Assembly (NCBI GenBank): GCA_963846505.1
Contig: CAWJWD010000006.1
Span: forward strand, 310,001-374,000
Reading direction: 5' to 3'
DNA from: JACVRW01 sp963846505
Lineage (GTDB): Bacteria > Actinomycetota > Thermoleophilia > Solirubrobacterales > Thermoleophilaceae
DNA: 64,000 bases
This document shows, in pieces, positions 63,286 to 64,000 of the stretch; position 1 is the stretch's first letter; every line of letters starts with the position of its first letter. Made by a program: the position numbers and the translations under genes. Below the pieces are notes generated by a model that was not told where the DNA came from, did no database searches, and saw only the letters and a program-made list of their open reading frames with translations.

Positions 63286-64000
<715 letters not shown>

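Overview
The window looks like a chromosomal segment of a high-GC actinobacterium (very G+C-rich codon third positions, GTG starts as common as ATG, GTGA/ATGA stop-start overlaps everywhere). The gene mix (many acyl-CoA and oxidoreductase genes, lipoprotein foldase, Zn-binding S4/S14/L36, Rrf2 regulator, ydaO-type riboswitch in front of a cell-wall hydrolase) fits Actinobacteriota, and my best guess is class Thermoleophilia (Solirubrobacterales or a relative). That placement is inference; I could not build a tree.

Left part (1-13 kb): the end of a TetR regulator coupled to a membrane/AhpD-like fusion; biotin genes bioB-bioF-bioD and, 7 kb further on, bioA; a lipoprotein parvulin-type foldase with an unknown partner; a PGPGW membrane protein; an acyl-CoA synthetase; a DUF4242 protein; an FAD oxidoreductase and a membrane-anchored spermidine-synthase-like protein. 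13-25 kb: accessory metabolism (AhpD-like protein, short-chain dehydrogenases, rubredoxin, Nudix hydrolase, Fe- and Zn-dependent alcohol dehydrogenases, SCP2 protein, thioesterase, a probable hydroxyproline-type catabolic pair, a PQQ-type sugar dehydrogenase) and a tRNA-Pro(CGG). 25-37 kb: a small HTH-like protein, long-chain acyl-CoA ligase, HisC-like aminotransferase, patatin, DacB, LigA-SurE, TruA, a methyltransferase and an HD-GYP protein.

37-45 kb is a sulfur island: a cysteine-free Rrf2 regulator, a metal-dependent hydrolase coupled to a cysteine dioxygenase, a complete sulfate ABC importer (binding lipoprotein, two permeases, ATPase), and, divergently, an SBP56/methanethiol-oxidase gene coupled to a membrane protein. 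A helical-turn tandem repeat and dyad symmetries lie at its promoters. At 45-47 kb a two-PG-binding-domain NlpC/P60-type hydrolase sits behind a c-di-AMP (ydaO/yuaA) riboswitch.

47-64 kb is the ribosomal superoperon, all on the minus strand, read tuf-rpsJ-rplC-rplD-rplW-rplB-rpsS-rplV-rpsC-rplP-rpmC-rpsQ-rplN-rplX-rplE-rpsN-rpsH-rplF-rplR-rpsE-rpmD-rplO-secY-adk-map-rpmJ-rpsM-rpsK-rpsD-rpoA-rplQ. infA is missing from its usual place between map and rpmJ. Several proteins carry unusual low-complexity additions: S17 has a ~155-residue N-terminal extension, L22 appears fused to a SAP domain plus charged linker, S3 ends in an RGG-type tail and L5 in an acidic tail. This extended ribosome is the most interesting biology here.

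Caution: more than 20 genes, including essential ones (ligA, rplB, rpsH, rplV), are interrupted by single-base frame breaks, by my hand count about 40 extra bases and about 7 missing bases. The flanking protein sequence is always conserved on both sides, so I read these as sequence errors, not pseudogenes, and annotate whole genes across them.
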